From NCBI GenBank assembly GCA_002453315.1, contig DKGO01000074.1:572-19088 (forward strand): a stretch of 18,517 nucleotides of DNA. The letters are read 5' to 3'. The stretch comes from Caryophanales bacterium UBA6768. Its GTDB lineage: Bacteria > Bacillota > Bacilli > Bacillales_D > Amphibacillaceae. Positions 1 through 6,772 of the stretch are shown here, in pieces. A program made the position numbers and the translations under genes. The notes under the pieces were generated by a model, which was not told the DNA's origin, did no database searches, and saw only the letters and a list, made by a program, of their open reading frames with translations. How positions within the stretch are numbered: position 1 is the stretch's first letter; every line of letters begins with the position of its first letter.

Positions 1-864
1 TGTGGACATGATGGACATACAGCGACATTACTTGTTTTAGCTAAAACAATGAAGCAATTTCAAAATGAGTTGCCAGGTACTATCGTTTTCATCCATCAAC
101 ATGCTGAGGAACTACCACCGGGTGGTGCAAAGCCAATAATGGAATCAGGATTACTTGATGAGGTAGAAGCCATTTTTGGTAGTCACCTATGGGCAACGAC
201 CCCTCTAGGGACGATTGAAACAAGAAAAGGTCCATTTATGGTGGGAGCAGATAAGTTTGAAATTATCATTAATGGAAAAGGAGGCCACGGAGGTTACCCG
301 CAGTTTACAAAGGATGCTGTTGTTATTGGTGCAGAGGTCGTGTCACAAATTCAAAATATATTAAGCCGTCAAATTGATCCTTTAAAAACCGCTGTAATTA
401 CGATTGGTAGGTTTGAGGCTGGAACAACATTCAATGTAATTGCTGATAAAGCGACATTAGTAGGAACGGTAAGATACTTAGATACTGCTATACAAGAACA
501 AGTAAAACAGGAAATGGAGCAAATTATTAAAGGAGTCTGTCTTTCATATGGGGCATCATACCAACTGAATTATGAAAAAGGATTCCCTCCTGTTATTAAC
601 CACAATGATGAAACAGAAATCGTATTAAAAGCAAGTAAAAATATCCCTGGGATTAACGTAGTTAACGAAATCGAACCACAGATGGCTGGGGAAGATTTTG
701 CATTCTATTTACAAAAAAAGCCTGGTGCTTTCTTTTTCACAGGGGCCAAAATAGAGGGACAAGATTATCCACACCATCACCCAAAATTCGATTTTAATGA
801 AAAAGCAATGCCGATAGCAGCTAAGGCATTAATTAGTGCCTATATGGCATATCAAGAGAAGTAG
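1..864 (+). CDS. yhaA: M20-family N-acyl-amino-acid amidohydrolase, 5'-truncated (YhaA-like)
   Basis: This is the C-terminal 287 residues of a zinc-dependent M20 (M20D-type) aminoacylase/carboxypeptidase. These cytoplasmic enzymes hydrolyse N-acyl amino acids. The reading frame is open from base 1, and its first codons give CGHDGHTA, the family metal-site motif (Cys1 and His3 of the fragment). Further ligand candidates are the Glu pair in HQHAEE (residues 36-37), His62 in GSHLW and the histidines of DYPHHHP near the end. The middle, from about residue 80, looks like the lid/dimerisation insert (KFEIIINGKGGHGGYP). Family members are near 390 residues, so about 100 N-terminal residues lie outside the window. 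The ATG at 49 is internal to the motif-bearing frame and is not the start. It converges on ecsB with a 51-nt gap. In B. subtilis yhaA lies beyond ecsC, so the symbol rests on synteny; substrate specificity cannot be told. Confidence 0.9.
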   Translation, partial: CGHDGHTATLLVLAKTMKQFQNELPGTIVFIHQHAEELPPGGAKPIMESGLLDEVEAIFGSHLWATTPLGTIETRKGPFMVGADKFEIIINGKGGHGGYPQFTKDAVVIGAEVVSQIQNILSRQIDPLKTAVITIGRFEAGTTFNVIADKATLVGTVRYLDTAIQEQVKQEMEQIIKGVCLSYGASYQLNYEKGFPPVINHNDETEIVLKASKNIPGINVVNEIEPQMAGEDFAFYLQKKPGAFFFTGAKIEGQDYPHHHPKFDFNEKAMPIAAKALISAYMAYQEK

Positions 865-915
865 GTTTTTCATTAATTAACAATGCACGTAAAAACTCCT
901 TAAATGAATATCGCT

Positions 916-2139
916 CTAAATACTTTTAGAAATTTTCCGTTTTATATACCCGTAATGAAACAAATAATTAAACAATGAACCACCAGCTAACATAAGGAAG
1001 AAGGTACCTATGTCCTCAAAAATTAGCAACATCAATGCAAAAATAATTGTTTGAATAAAAGTTAGTTGCACGAGCCAATTGACAAATGATTGTATTCGTT
1101 CACTCATTTCGATTGGATATAACTTCATCCATATGCTTGTCCGATAATGATGATAAAGGGAGGCCAGCTGGAAGGCTGTTAAATAAAGAAATAGTAAAGC
1201 CAACAATAATACAAACCACCGATTTGGTACAAACAAAATAATTAAAGCGCCTATCACTGTCAAACGGATAAATAAATTGAGGTAGTCACCGCTTCTTATA
1301 AAGGTTAGCCGATAAATATAATCAAAAGTTGCTTGATGCTTAAATGGGACAATTTTTTCAATTATTTTAGCTAATGCTCTTCGTTTTTTCAAACGTTTAT
1401 ATGTTTCTGGCACATTAGCAAATTGACTCACAAAGCGATAAAATGACGCTAACCGATGTTGATCATTTTCGATTAACTTTTCCCAACCAAGACTTGCCTT
1501 TTTTCTTGCTAACATATAATTGTTATTAAACATAATTAACATAAAAACAAATATGATGGTGACAAATAAAAAACTTTCCAAGATAAAGAAGTAGAAAAAG
1601 ATAATACTCATAAAAATCCGCAAAATTTTATCTATGTATAAAATCATTTTATGTTGAATATTTAACATCCACCATTGACTTAATAAATTCCAACCTTTCA
1701 AAATGATTAATAAGCCATATAAGAAAATATAATCCCACTTATCTTTCATTGGAAATGCTACCATTAATAACGGTGTCGTGACAGCAATAGCTAAAATAAC
1801 TACATACATTTGTACAAAAAAGTTATAAAAAAGTGCCCTCCAAAAATAATTCCCTAATTTTATTTCCTTTACAATGAGAAATACTTTATCAGGCTCTTTT
1901 AAAAATGTCTGTATTGGATTATAAAAAACAGTCACCCCAAAAACAACAGCGACAACAATCGCAGCTGGGAAAGTGGGCGATAAATTTGTTAACCATTTTT
2001 GATAATATATAGCTAAGGTGATAATACCAAATAATACAGCAATCATGAAATGGCCGTTAAAGATGTACCGTAAATACCGATTAATTAGTAAAATGTGTTC
2101 CTTTAACCGTTGTTTAAATAAATGTGAACTATTAAACAT
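916..2139 (-). CDS. ecsB: ABC exporter membrane subunit EcsB
   Basis: EcsB is the transmembrane partner of the EcsA ATPase. EcsAB is known in Firmicutes to affect protein secretion, competence and RasP-dependent regulated proteolysis, and has been linked to export of short peptides. The 407-residue length matches the family (about 408 in B. subtilis). A short basic N-terminus is followed by hydrophobic segments at roughly 30-47, 57-73, 108-129, 136-154, 172-204 (long, possibly two spans), 289-304, 308-326, 352-373 and 376-396. A basic cytoplasmic loop lies at about 205-285. The ATG overlaps the last 8 nt of ecsA, and an AGGAAGAAAAT sequence inside ecsA supplies the ribosome site, so the two genes are translationally coupled. 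The ecsC gene that normally follows is absent; the next gene is a convergent amidohydrolase. The assignment rests on length, topology and pairing with EcsA. Confidence 0.92.
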   Translation of the reverse strand: MFNSSHLFKQRLKEHILLINRYLRYIFNGHFMIAVLFGIITLAIYYQKWLTNLSPTFPAAIVVAVVFGVTVFYNPIQTFLKEPDKVFLIVKEIKLGNYFWRALFYNFFVQMYVVILAIAVTTPLLMVAFPMKDKWDYIFLYGLLIILKGWNLLSQWWMLNIQHKMILYIDKILRIFMSIIFFYFFILESFLFVTIIFVFMLIMFNNNYMLARKKASLGWEKLIENDQHRLASFYRFVSQFANVPETYKRLKKRRALAKIIEKIVPFKHQATFDYIYRLTFIRSGDYLNLFIRLTVIGALIILFVPNRWFVLLLALLFLYLTAFQLASLYHHYRTSIWMKLYPIEMSERIQSFVNWLVQLTFIQTIIFALMLLIFEDIGTFFLMLAGGSLFNYLFHYGYIKRKISKSI

Positions 2140-2875
2140 AATTTTCTTCCTTTGTTAATGCAATATAAAGATCATCTAATGTCGCACCAGGCATTGAAAA
2201 CTCATTTTGCAATTGTGATAAAGTCCCTTGGGCGCGAATTTCCCCTTCATGAATGACAATAAATCGGTCACAATAACGTTCCGCCGTTGCTAGTATATGA
2301 GTGGACATAAGGACACCGGCGCCATTTTGTTTCATTTTTTCCATCTGTTTTAAATATGACTGAATTCCCAACGGGTCTAGACCAACAAACGGTTCATCCA
2401 CGATGTAGAGTGATGGTTCAATTAAAAAAGCACACATAATCATCACTTTTTGACGCATTCCTTTAGAAAAATGAACAGGGAACCAATGTAAGTGTCGTTC
2501 CATTCGAAAAGCCTTCAACAACGTAGGTAATCTTTCCTCAAAAACTTTTTCATCAATATCATATGCCATTGCAGTTAAACGAAGATGTTCATGTAACGTC
2601 AATGAATCATACAGTATCGGTTGTTCAGGAATATAACCAATTTTCTGTCTGTATGCCGTTAAATTATCCGATAAAGTAAGGCCATCGACTGTAATTGAAC
2701 CACTTTTTTGTTCCATTAATCCGATGATATGTTTAATCGTTGTACTTTTCCCCGCCCCATTTAATCCTATAAGGGCGACAATTTCACCATGATTGACCGA
2801 AAAGGAAATATCTCGCAAAACATTTTTATTTGAATAACCGCCGATAACGTGATTGATTTGTAATAAAGGTTTCAT
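2132..2875 (-). CDS. ecsA: ABC transporter ATP-binding subunit EcsA
   Basis: This is the ATPase subunit of the EcsAB exporter, acting on the cytoplasmic face of the membrane. At 247 residues it is a single nucleotide-binding domain with every hallmark visible: Walker A GLNGAGKST (37-45), Q-loop Gln85 in YIPEQP, signature FSKGMRQ (136-142), Walker B LYIVDEP (156-162), D-loop GLDP (165-168) and switch His193 (MSTH). The C-terminal tail ends in DDLYIALTKEE. The signature has K in place of the usual G (SKGMRQ for SGGxxQ), a variant common in this exporter subgroup. The ATG lies 5 nt after a strong AAAGGAGG. It is first in a two-gene operon with ecsB (8-nt overlap). A plausible sigma-A promoter lies about 60 nt upstream, and hit is divergent, as in B. 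subtilis. Confidence 0.96.
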   Translation of the reverse strand: MKPLLQINHVIGGYSNKNVLRDISFSVNHGEIVALIGLNGAGKSTTIKHIIGLMEQKSGSITVDGLTLSDNLTAYRQKIGYIPEQPILYDSLTLHEHLRLTAMAYDIDEKVFEERLPTLLKAFRMERHLHWFPVHFSKGMRQKVMIMCAFLIEPSLYIVDEPFVGLDPLGIQSYLKQMEKMKQNGAGVLMSTHILATAERYCDRFIVIHEGEIRAQGTLSQLQNEFSMPGATLDDLYIALTKEENYV

Positions 2876-2929
2876 TATGTCCTCCTTTATAGCTTCTTCT
2901 ATACTTTCTAGTATATATGATAGGGATTC

Positions 2930-2958
2930 ATTATGTATATTATTACAGTAGAAGTAAA
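2930..2958 (-). promoter_or_regulatory. Possible sigma-A promoter of ecsAB
   Basis: On the minus strand TTTACT (complement of 2953-2958) is separated by 17 nt from CATAAT (complement of 2930-2935). This lies 55-83 nt upstream of the ecsA start and is correctly oriented. Both boxes deviate from consensus, so the call is tentative. Confidence 0.35.
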
Positions 2959-2967
2959 TAATATTTG

Positions 2968-2995
2968 TTGAAGATTGTAGGTCGTCTTGTAAAAT
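2968..2995 (+). promoter_or_regulatory. Possible promoter of an orphan small transcript
   Basis: TTGAAG (2968-2973), a 16-nt spacer and TAAAAT (2990-2995) form a sigma-A-like promoter on the plus strand. It points into the spacer toward an intrinsic terminator that ends near 3127, before the likely hit promoter. A transcript would start near 3002 and be about 125 nt long. Promoter-like boxes arise easily in AT-rich DNA. Confidence 0.35.
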
Positions 2996-3001
2996 TTTTT
3001 A

Positions 3002-3127
3002 TATTAATGGAATCTAACGGTTCTAACATATGAAAAAATTTACTAACCCCATAAAGTAATGATGGACCACTTATGATCTTCTTAAAGCAGACTACTTGCT
3101 AAGGCAATGTAGTCTGTTGTTGTTTTT
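3002..3127 (+). ncRNA. Candidate orphan small RNA or attenuated leader between ecsA and hit
   Basis: The interval lies between a promoter-like pair (2968-2995) and a convincing terminator hairpin (3086-3127) in a 404-nt gene-free divergent spacer (2876-3279). It holds one short ORF, ATG 3030 to TAA 3059 (MKKFTNPIK), with only a weak ribosome site. It could be a small RNA, a leader peptide with an attenuator ahead of hit, or a relic. Nothing matches a riboswitch that I recognise, and there is no T-box-type AGGGTGG element. Transcription is inferred, not shown. Confidence 0.3.
3086..3127 (+). terminator. Intrinsic terminator in the ecsA-hit spacer
   Basis: CAGACTACTTGC (3088-3099) pairs with GCAA-(T bulge)-GTAGTCTG (3104-3116) around a TAAG loop, extendable by a G-T and an A-T pair at the base. 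The U-rich tail TTGTTGTTTTT (3117-3127) follows on the plus strand only. No gene reads into it on this strand, which implies an unannotated short transcript. Confidence 0.7.
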
Positions 3128-3216
3128 GGCGATTACTTCCTTCATTTTTAATTTTTATATTACTGATGTACGCTACTGTAACACTGATTTATTTTTCCAA
3201 TATATCCTTCATATAC

Positions 3217-3245
3217 TTGTTAGCATGTTTATGATAAAATATGAA
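3217..3245 (+). promoter_or_regulatory. Probable promoter of hit
   Basis: TTGTTA (3217-3222) and TATGAA (3240-3245) are separated by 17 nt, and the -10 ends 34 nt before the preferred hit start. An overlapping TAAAAT at 3235-3240 is an alternative -10, but its spacing to a -35 is poor. Confidence 0.45.
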
Positions 3246-3279
3246 TGTAGTACAAAATACGCTTAGGAGTTGAATGATC

Positions 3280-3714
3280 ATGTCACATGATGACTGTCTT
3301 TTTTGTCAAATCATTGCAGGTAACATTCCCTCTGCAAAGGTATATGAAGATGACAATGTTTATGCCTTTTTAGACATTAGTCAAGTAACAAAAGGACATA
3401 CACTTGTCATACCTAAAGTACATACGAAAAATATATATGAAACCCCAGCCGATGTAGCAAGTGAACTTTTCAAGCGTGTTCCAATGATTGCCAATGCTGT
3501 TAAAAAGGCTTATAAACCGATTGGTTTAAACTTATTAAATAATAATGAAGCTTTTGCAGGACAATCTGTCTTTCATTTGCACATACATATCATTCCCCGG
3601 TATGATGATTCTGATGGATTTGATGCTAAATGGATAACGAGAAACGATGAATTTACAAATGAAGATTTACTAAAAATCTCTAATAAAATCAACGCGCACA
3701 TTAATTATGAATAG
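3280..3714 (+). CDS. hit: HIT-family nucleotide-binding protein Hit
   Basis: This is a histidine-triad protein of the Hint branch, a cytoplasmic purine-nucleotide phosphoramidase/hydrolase in characterised relatives. It has 144 residues, close to B. subtilis Hit. The triad HLHIH lies at residues 99-103 within QSVFHLHIHIIPRY, and the middle histidine is expected to be catalytic. Cys6 and Cys9 (CLFC) with His48 and His99 form the zinc-type site seen in many bacterial members. The block DISQVTKGHTLVIPK is typical. Two in-frame ATGs exist (3274 and 3280). AGGAG at 3265-3269 sits 4 nt from the first and 10 nt from the second, so the second is preferred. The divergent position relative to ecsA is conserved with B. 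subtilis. The physiological substrate is unknown. Confidence 0.93.
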   Translation: MSHDDCLFCQIIAGNIPSAKVYEDDNVYAFLDISQVTKGHTLVIPKVHTKNIYETPADVASELFKRVPMIANAVKKAYKPIGLNLLNNNEAFAGQSVFHLHIHIIPRYDDSDGFDAKWITRNDEFTNEDLLKISNKINAHINYE

Positions 3715-3754
3715 AAATGATTAGTTATACTTTGGATTGAAAGGGGACATATTG

Positions 3755-4123
3755 ATGGTAAGTACTAAAAATATTTTATTAGGGTTTGTTGTTGGTGGAA
3801 CAATAAGTGCCGCGGCTACGCTATTAACAACACCTAGTTCGGGTGAAAACATTCGTAATCGTGTAAAAGAACAAGGATTAGAATGGAAGAATATTGCCGA
3901 TGATATCATCCGTGAAACAATTAGGTTAAAAGATCAATTAGCAAAAACTTCAAAGGAAGGGGTCGCATTAATTAGTGAATTGACAGAAGATATGAAAACC
4001 TCTGTTGATGAATGGAAACACACTATTGAACCTCATCAGGAAAATATTTACGAATATTTAGAACAAATTGAATCAAGCATTAAAGATCTTGAACAAAAAA
4101 TAACAGATTCGAAGCAAAAATAA
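3755..4123 (+). CDS. yhaH: YtxH-domain small membrane-associated protein (YhaH position)
   Basis: The 122-residue protein has an N-terminal hydrophobic glycine-rich segment (residues 6-27, LLGFVVGGTISAAATLLTTP) followed by SGENIRNRV, the YtxH signature. The rest is a charged helical or coiled-coil region (about 30-120) rich in Glu, Lys and Asp. Such proteins are single-pass or amphipathic, and their molecular role is not established; some relatives are linked to general stress. The start is ATG 3755, because AAAGGGG (3740-3746) lies 8 nt ahead; an in-frame TTG at 3737 precedes this ribosome site. It follows hit by 40 nt. In B. subtilis trpP (yhaG) intervenes between hit and yhaH, and scoC follows; neither is present here. 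The symbol is given by synteny. Confidence 0.8.
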   Translation: MVSTKNILLGFVVGGTISAAATLLTTPSSGENIRNRVKEQGLEWKNIADDIIRETIRLKDQLAKTSKEGVALISELTEDMKTSVDEWKHTIEPHQENIYEYLEQIESSIKDLEQKITDSKQK

Positions 4124-4133
4124 TCGTGTTATC

Positions 4134-4176
4134 AAGGACAAGAAAGCATCGAAAGTAAGATCACTTTCTTGTCCTT
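4134..4176 (+). terminator. Strong hairpin after yhaH (terminator-like)
   Basis: A perfect 13-bp stem pairs AAGGACAAGAAAG (4134-4146) with its complement at 4164-4176 around a 17-nt loop. It begins 11 nt after the yhaH stop. The downstream run is not uniformly T (CACTATTGCATTTTTG), so it may terminate weakly or stabilise the 3' end. GAAAGT (4151-4156) with ACTTTC (4163-4168) gives a competing inner hairpin. Confidence 0.55.
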
Positions 4177-4428
4177 CACTATTGCATTTTTGAAGATAAA
4201 TTCTAGCAAAATAAAAACCTGTTTCCTAGTTAGAATATATTGGTTATAATATATTGCCCAAAAAAAGTGTCACTAATAGATGAAATATGTTATTATCTTT
4301 TAGAAAGAATTTTTTGATAGATAGATTTTTGTATTGTCGGTTAGTTTGAACGATTGAACATGGTATTTTATTAAACTAAAAAAACTGAAAAAACATCATA
4401 CTGAATGTTAACAGAGGAGTGCATTAAT
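4177..4428 (+). promoter_or_regulatory. prsA upstream region with candidate promoters
   Basis: With the hairpin, this completes a 305-nt gene-free stretch ahead of prsA. A consensus TATAAT sits at 4245-4250 but lacks a good -35. A second candidate is TTGAAC (4354-4359), a 17-nt spacer and TAAAAA (4377-4382), 46 nt before the start. The ribosome site AGAGGAG is at 4413-4419. In B. subtilis this space and more is occupied by scoC and yhaI/J/K; I see no remnant of them. Confidence 0.35.
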
Positions 4429-5361
4429 GTGAGAAAAGTAGTTGGGTCATTGATATTAATTATCATCATACTTGCAATAACGGCATGTGGGGCTAAAAAT
4501 AATGTCATCGTTGAATCAGAGGCAGGAAATGTCAAAAAAGATGAATTTTACGAAGAACTTATCAAGATGGAGGATGCTGGTAATGTTCTAAGAAATATCG
4601 TGATGATCAAAGTGCTGGAAGACAATTACGAAGTAACGGATGAACAAGTTAATGAAAGGCTTGAGGAATTAAAAGAACAAATCGGTGAGGATTTTGATAG
4701 CATCCTAGAGACACAAAATATTACAGTGGATGATTTAAAACGTGATATTCGAATTAGTTTATTACAAGAAGTGGCAATATCCGAAGATGTTGAGGTAACC
4801 GACGAAGAAATTTCTGAGTACTATGAAAAAATGAAATATGAAGTGAAGGCATCTCACATCTTAGTGGAAGATGAAGAATTAGCAAATGAAATAAAAGGGA
4901 AATTAGATGAAGGGGAAGATTTTGAAAAACTAGCTAAAAAACACTCCACAGATTCTAGTTCTGATAATGGTGGAGATTTGGGCTACTTTACAGTTGATAA
5001 TATGGTACCAGAGTTCGAGGAAATGGCATACAAACTTGATATAGATGAAATTAGTAATCCAGTTAAATCAAGTTTTGGATATCATATTATTTTATTAACT
5101 GACAAAAAGGAAAAGGAAGATGTCGGCACTCTTGAGGAAAATAAAGGGTCAATCCGGCAAAAGCTAATTGAAAAGAAAGTTACCCCGGAAGAAATAACAG
5201 AAAAAATGAACAATCTGTTAAAAAGTGCAAACATAAAAGTGAATCTAGAGCAATTCGAAGATTTATTTAAATTAAATGAACCTGAAGAAGATTTGGATGA
5301 TCCCATTCTAGAAGAAGAAAATGACGAAAATAATAATGAAAATAATGATGAGGAGAAATAG
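4429..5361 (+). CDS. prsA: Lipoprotein peptidyl-prolyl isomerase/foldase PrsA
   Basis: PrsA is a membrane-anchored parvulin foldase that helps exported proteins fold at the membrane-wall interface. The 310-residue protein starts at GTG 4429, 9 nt after AGAGGAG; the ATG at 4405 lies upstream of that site. The lipoprotein signal is clear: basic MRK, hydrophobic core 5-17 and lipobox ITAC with Cys20. An N-terminal chaperone region (21-135) precedes the parvulin/PPIC domain (about 138-228: KASHILV, STDSSSDNGGDLGYF, GYHIILL). A helical segment follows, then a Glu/Asp/Asn-rich tail of about 28 residues (283-310). That tail replaces the Ser/Asn-rich tail of B. subtilis PrsA. Its chaperone domain is also very acidic. 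It converges with yhaL and shares a bidirectional terminator with it. Neighbouring ecsAB also affects secretion. Confidence 0.95.
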   Translation: MRKVVGSLILIIIILAITACGAKNNVIVESEAGNVKKDEFYEELIKMEDAGNVLRNIVMIKVLEDNYEVTDEQVNERLEELKEQIGEDFDSILETQNITVDDLKRDIRISLLQEVAISEDVEVTDEEISEYYEKMKYEVKASHILVEDEELANEIKGKLDEGEDFEKLAKKHSTDSSSDNGGDLGYFTVDNMVPEFEEMAYKLDIDEISNPVKSSFGYHIILLTDKKEKEDVGTLEENKGSIRQKLIEKKVTPEEITEKMNNLLKSANIKVNLEQFEDLFKLNEPEEDLDDPILEEENDENNNENNDEEK

Positions 5362-5393
5362 ACAAAAATCTGCCTACAACGTTATTATACCTT

Positions 5394-5422
5394 AAAAACA
5401 GACGGACGAACCGTCTGTTTTC
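5394..5422. terminator. Bidirectional terminator between prsA and yhaL
   Basis: AAAACAGACGG (5395-5405) pairs perfectly with CCGTCTGTTTT (5411-5421) around a 5-nt ACGAA loop. A-runs on the left and T-runs on the right give a U-tract in both directions, which fits the convergent genes. Confidence 0.85.
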
Positions 5423-5428
5423 TTATGT

Positions 5429-5611
5429 TTAAAATTGCTGTTGTCTTTTTTCTCTTTCCCGATGCATTCTTTCCATATACACTTTGCCTTCATTTTCAAT
5501 AAATTGTTGTTCCAACAATTTCTCGGCACGCATTGCACGGAAAGACATGTATCCACTAAAGCATATAAAACAAAGTACGACTAAAACCCACCAAGGAATG
5601 CCAAATAGCAT
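5429..5611 (-). CDS. yhaL: YhaL-like small membrane protein
   Basis: This 60-residue protein has one N-terminal transmembrane helix (about residues 6-24, PWWVLVVLCFICFSGYMSF). It is followed by a charged cytoplasmic or coiled-coil tail with AEKLLEQQFIENEGKVYMERMHREREKR. The IExEGxxYMERMxxERE pattern and the position between prsA and yhaM match the YhaL family of B. subtilis, which is annotated as sporulation-related with no known biochemical role. The ATG is preceded by AAGGAGG at good spacing. The gene lies 103 nt downstream of yhaM on the same strand and could be the last gene of a yhaO-N-M-L unit or a separate one. The lengths agree roughly (about 70 in B. subtilis); this one is slightly shorter at the C-terminus. 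Confidence 0.85.
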   Translation of the reverse strand: MLFGIPWWVLVVLCFICFSGYMSFRAMRAEKLLEQQFIENEGKVYMERMHREREKRQQQF

Positions 5612-5714
5612 ACGATATCCTCCTTGTCCTGTTTAACTCTAATCGTATTATATGCTTTTTTATTTGTAAATATGATTTTTTAAATGAAGTTTCAGTAATT
5701 TATTCTACATATCT

Positions 5715-6656
5715 CTAATCGAAAGTAGGTTTGTAAAAAGAACGATTATCCAGTGCAAATAAACGTTCTGTATATTCGCCTTTGTCGGTTTTCCCTAATG
5801 CCTGATTTAACATATTCATTTTTGCATCAATTAAATCAATAAAATGTAGTAGTTCAGCTTCCCTAACTAACGGAGGTTTTGCACTGCCCCATTCCGCTTT
5901 ACCATGGTGGGATAAAACAATATGCTGCAAAATTAATACTTCCTCACTTTCTATTTGTAATTCCTTTGCCACCTCTTTAATTTCAGCGACCATGACAGTT
6001 ATATGACCTAATAGGGTTCCTTCTGTCGTATACTTTGTTGACACAACACCAGATAGTTCATGAATTTTGCCAATGTCATGCAAAATAATGCCACCATACA
6101 ATAAATCACGATTAATTTCCGGATAAATCTCACACAATTGTTTCGCTATTTTCAGCATGCTAACTATATGATAAGCAAGACCAGAAACGAAAGCATGATG
6201 ATTTTTTGATGCAGCGGGGTAAATAAACAAATCGTCACTATACCTTGTGACAAACGCCCGAACAATCCGTTGAATGTTTGAGTTTTTCATTTCAAAAATA
6301 GCTTCCATTACTTGTTCTTGCAACAATTCCCTTTCAACTGGAGCCCTCTGCAAAAAGTCAGATACCCTTACACCATCAGAAACAACAGCAACCCGAATTG
6401 ATTTAATTCTTAATTGTGCAGACCCTCTAAACTCGGTAATTTCCCCCATTATTTTTACAACTTTTTCCGCGATATATGTTTCTTCATCTTCCTTTGAAGC
6501 ATCCCACAACTTCGCATCAATTTCACCAGTTTCATCTGTAAAATACAATGATAAAAAGGACTTACCGTTTGTTGCAACTCCTTTTTTCATCTCTTTTATA
6601 AGTAAAAACCCATCGAATGTATCACCTATTCGATAATCTACAATTCCTTTTTTCAA
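5715..6656 (-). CDS. yhaM: 3'-5' exoribonuclease YhaM (OB fold + HD domain)
   Basis: YhaM is a metal-dependent 3'-5' exonuclease acting on RNA, and on single-stranded DNA in vitro, in the cytoplasm. The 313 residues match the family length. An N-terminal OB-fold nucleic-acid-binding domain occupies about 15-95 (TDETGEIDAKLWDA), and an HD phosphohydrolase domain about 155-290. Metal ligands are visible: His163 (AYHIVSM), His193-Asp194 in ILHDIGK, His218 (LLGHI) and His250-His251 (LSHHG). Translation starts at TTG 6656, 6 nt after GGGGAGGG; no nearby ATG fits the ribosome site. It lies 116 nt downstream of yhaN, so it may share the yhaO-yhaN transcript or have its own promoter. yhaM, yhaN and yhaO are also adjacent in B. 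subtilis. Confidence 0.95.
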   Translation of the reverse strand: MKKGIVDYRIGDTFDGFLLIKEMKKGVATNGKSFLSLYFTDETGEIDAKLWDASKEDEETYIAEKVVKIMGEITEFRGSAQLRIKSIRVAVVSDGVRVSDFLQRAPVERELLQEQVMEAIFEMKNSNIQRIVRAFVTRYSDDLFIYPAASKNHHAFVSGLAYHIVSMLKIAKQLCEIYPEINRDLLYGGIILHDIGKIHELSGVVSTKYTTEGTLLGHITVMVAEIKEVAKELQIESEEVLILQHIVLSHHGKAEWGSAKPPLVREAELLHFIDLIDAKMNMLNQALGKTDKGEYTERLFALDNRSFYKPTFD

Positions 6657-6772
6657 TCGTATCCCTCCCCGTATGAATTATAAATTTATATTTATTCTCG
6701 CACTGATCATAAATTATTTATTGAATTTATCTTAACACAGTCATTGTTACCGTGAAACAATATTCGCCAATA

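Noticed and set aside
2996..3127. T-box or metabolite riboswitch ahead of hit
   Set aside because: There is no T-box motif and no recognisable aptamer core, and the terminator precedes the likely hit promoter.
4405..4428. ATG start for prsA eight codons upstream
   Set aside because: It lies before the AGAGGAG ribosome site and would add MLTEECIN ahead of an otherwise ideal lipoprotein signal; GTG 4429 fits.
5082..5306. Minus-strand ORF inside prsA
   Set aside because: It is antisense to a clear parvulin gene, has Ser/Phe-rich shadow composition and no ribosome site.
6274..6636. 120-codon plus-strand ORF opposite yhaM
   Set aside because: It is antisense to the conserved OB-fold domain of YhaM, with no ribosome site or protein-like features.
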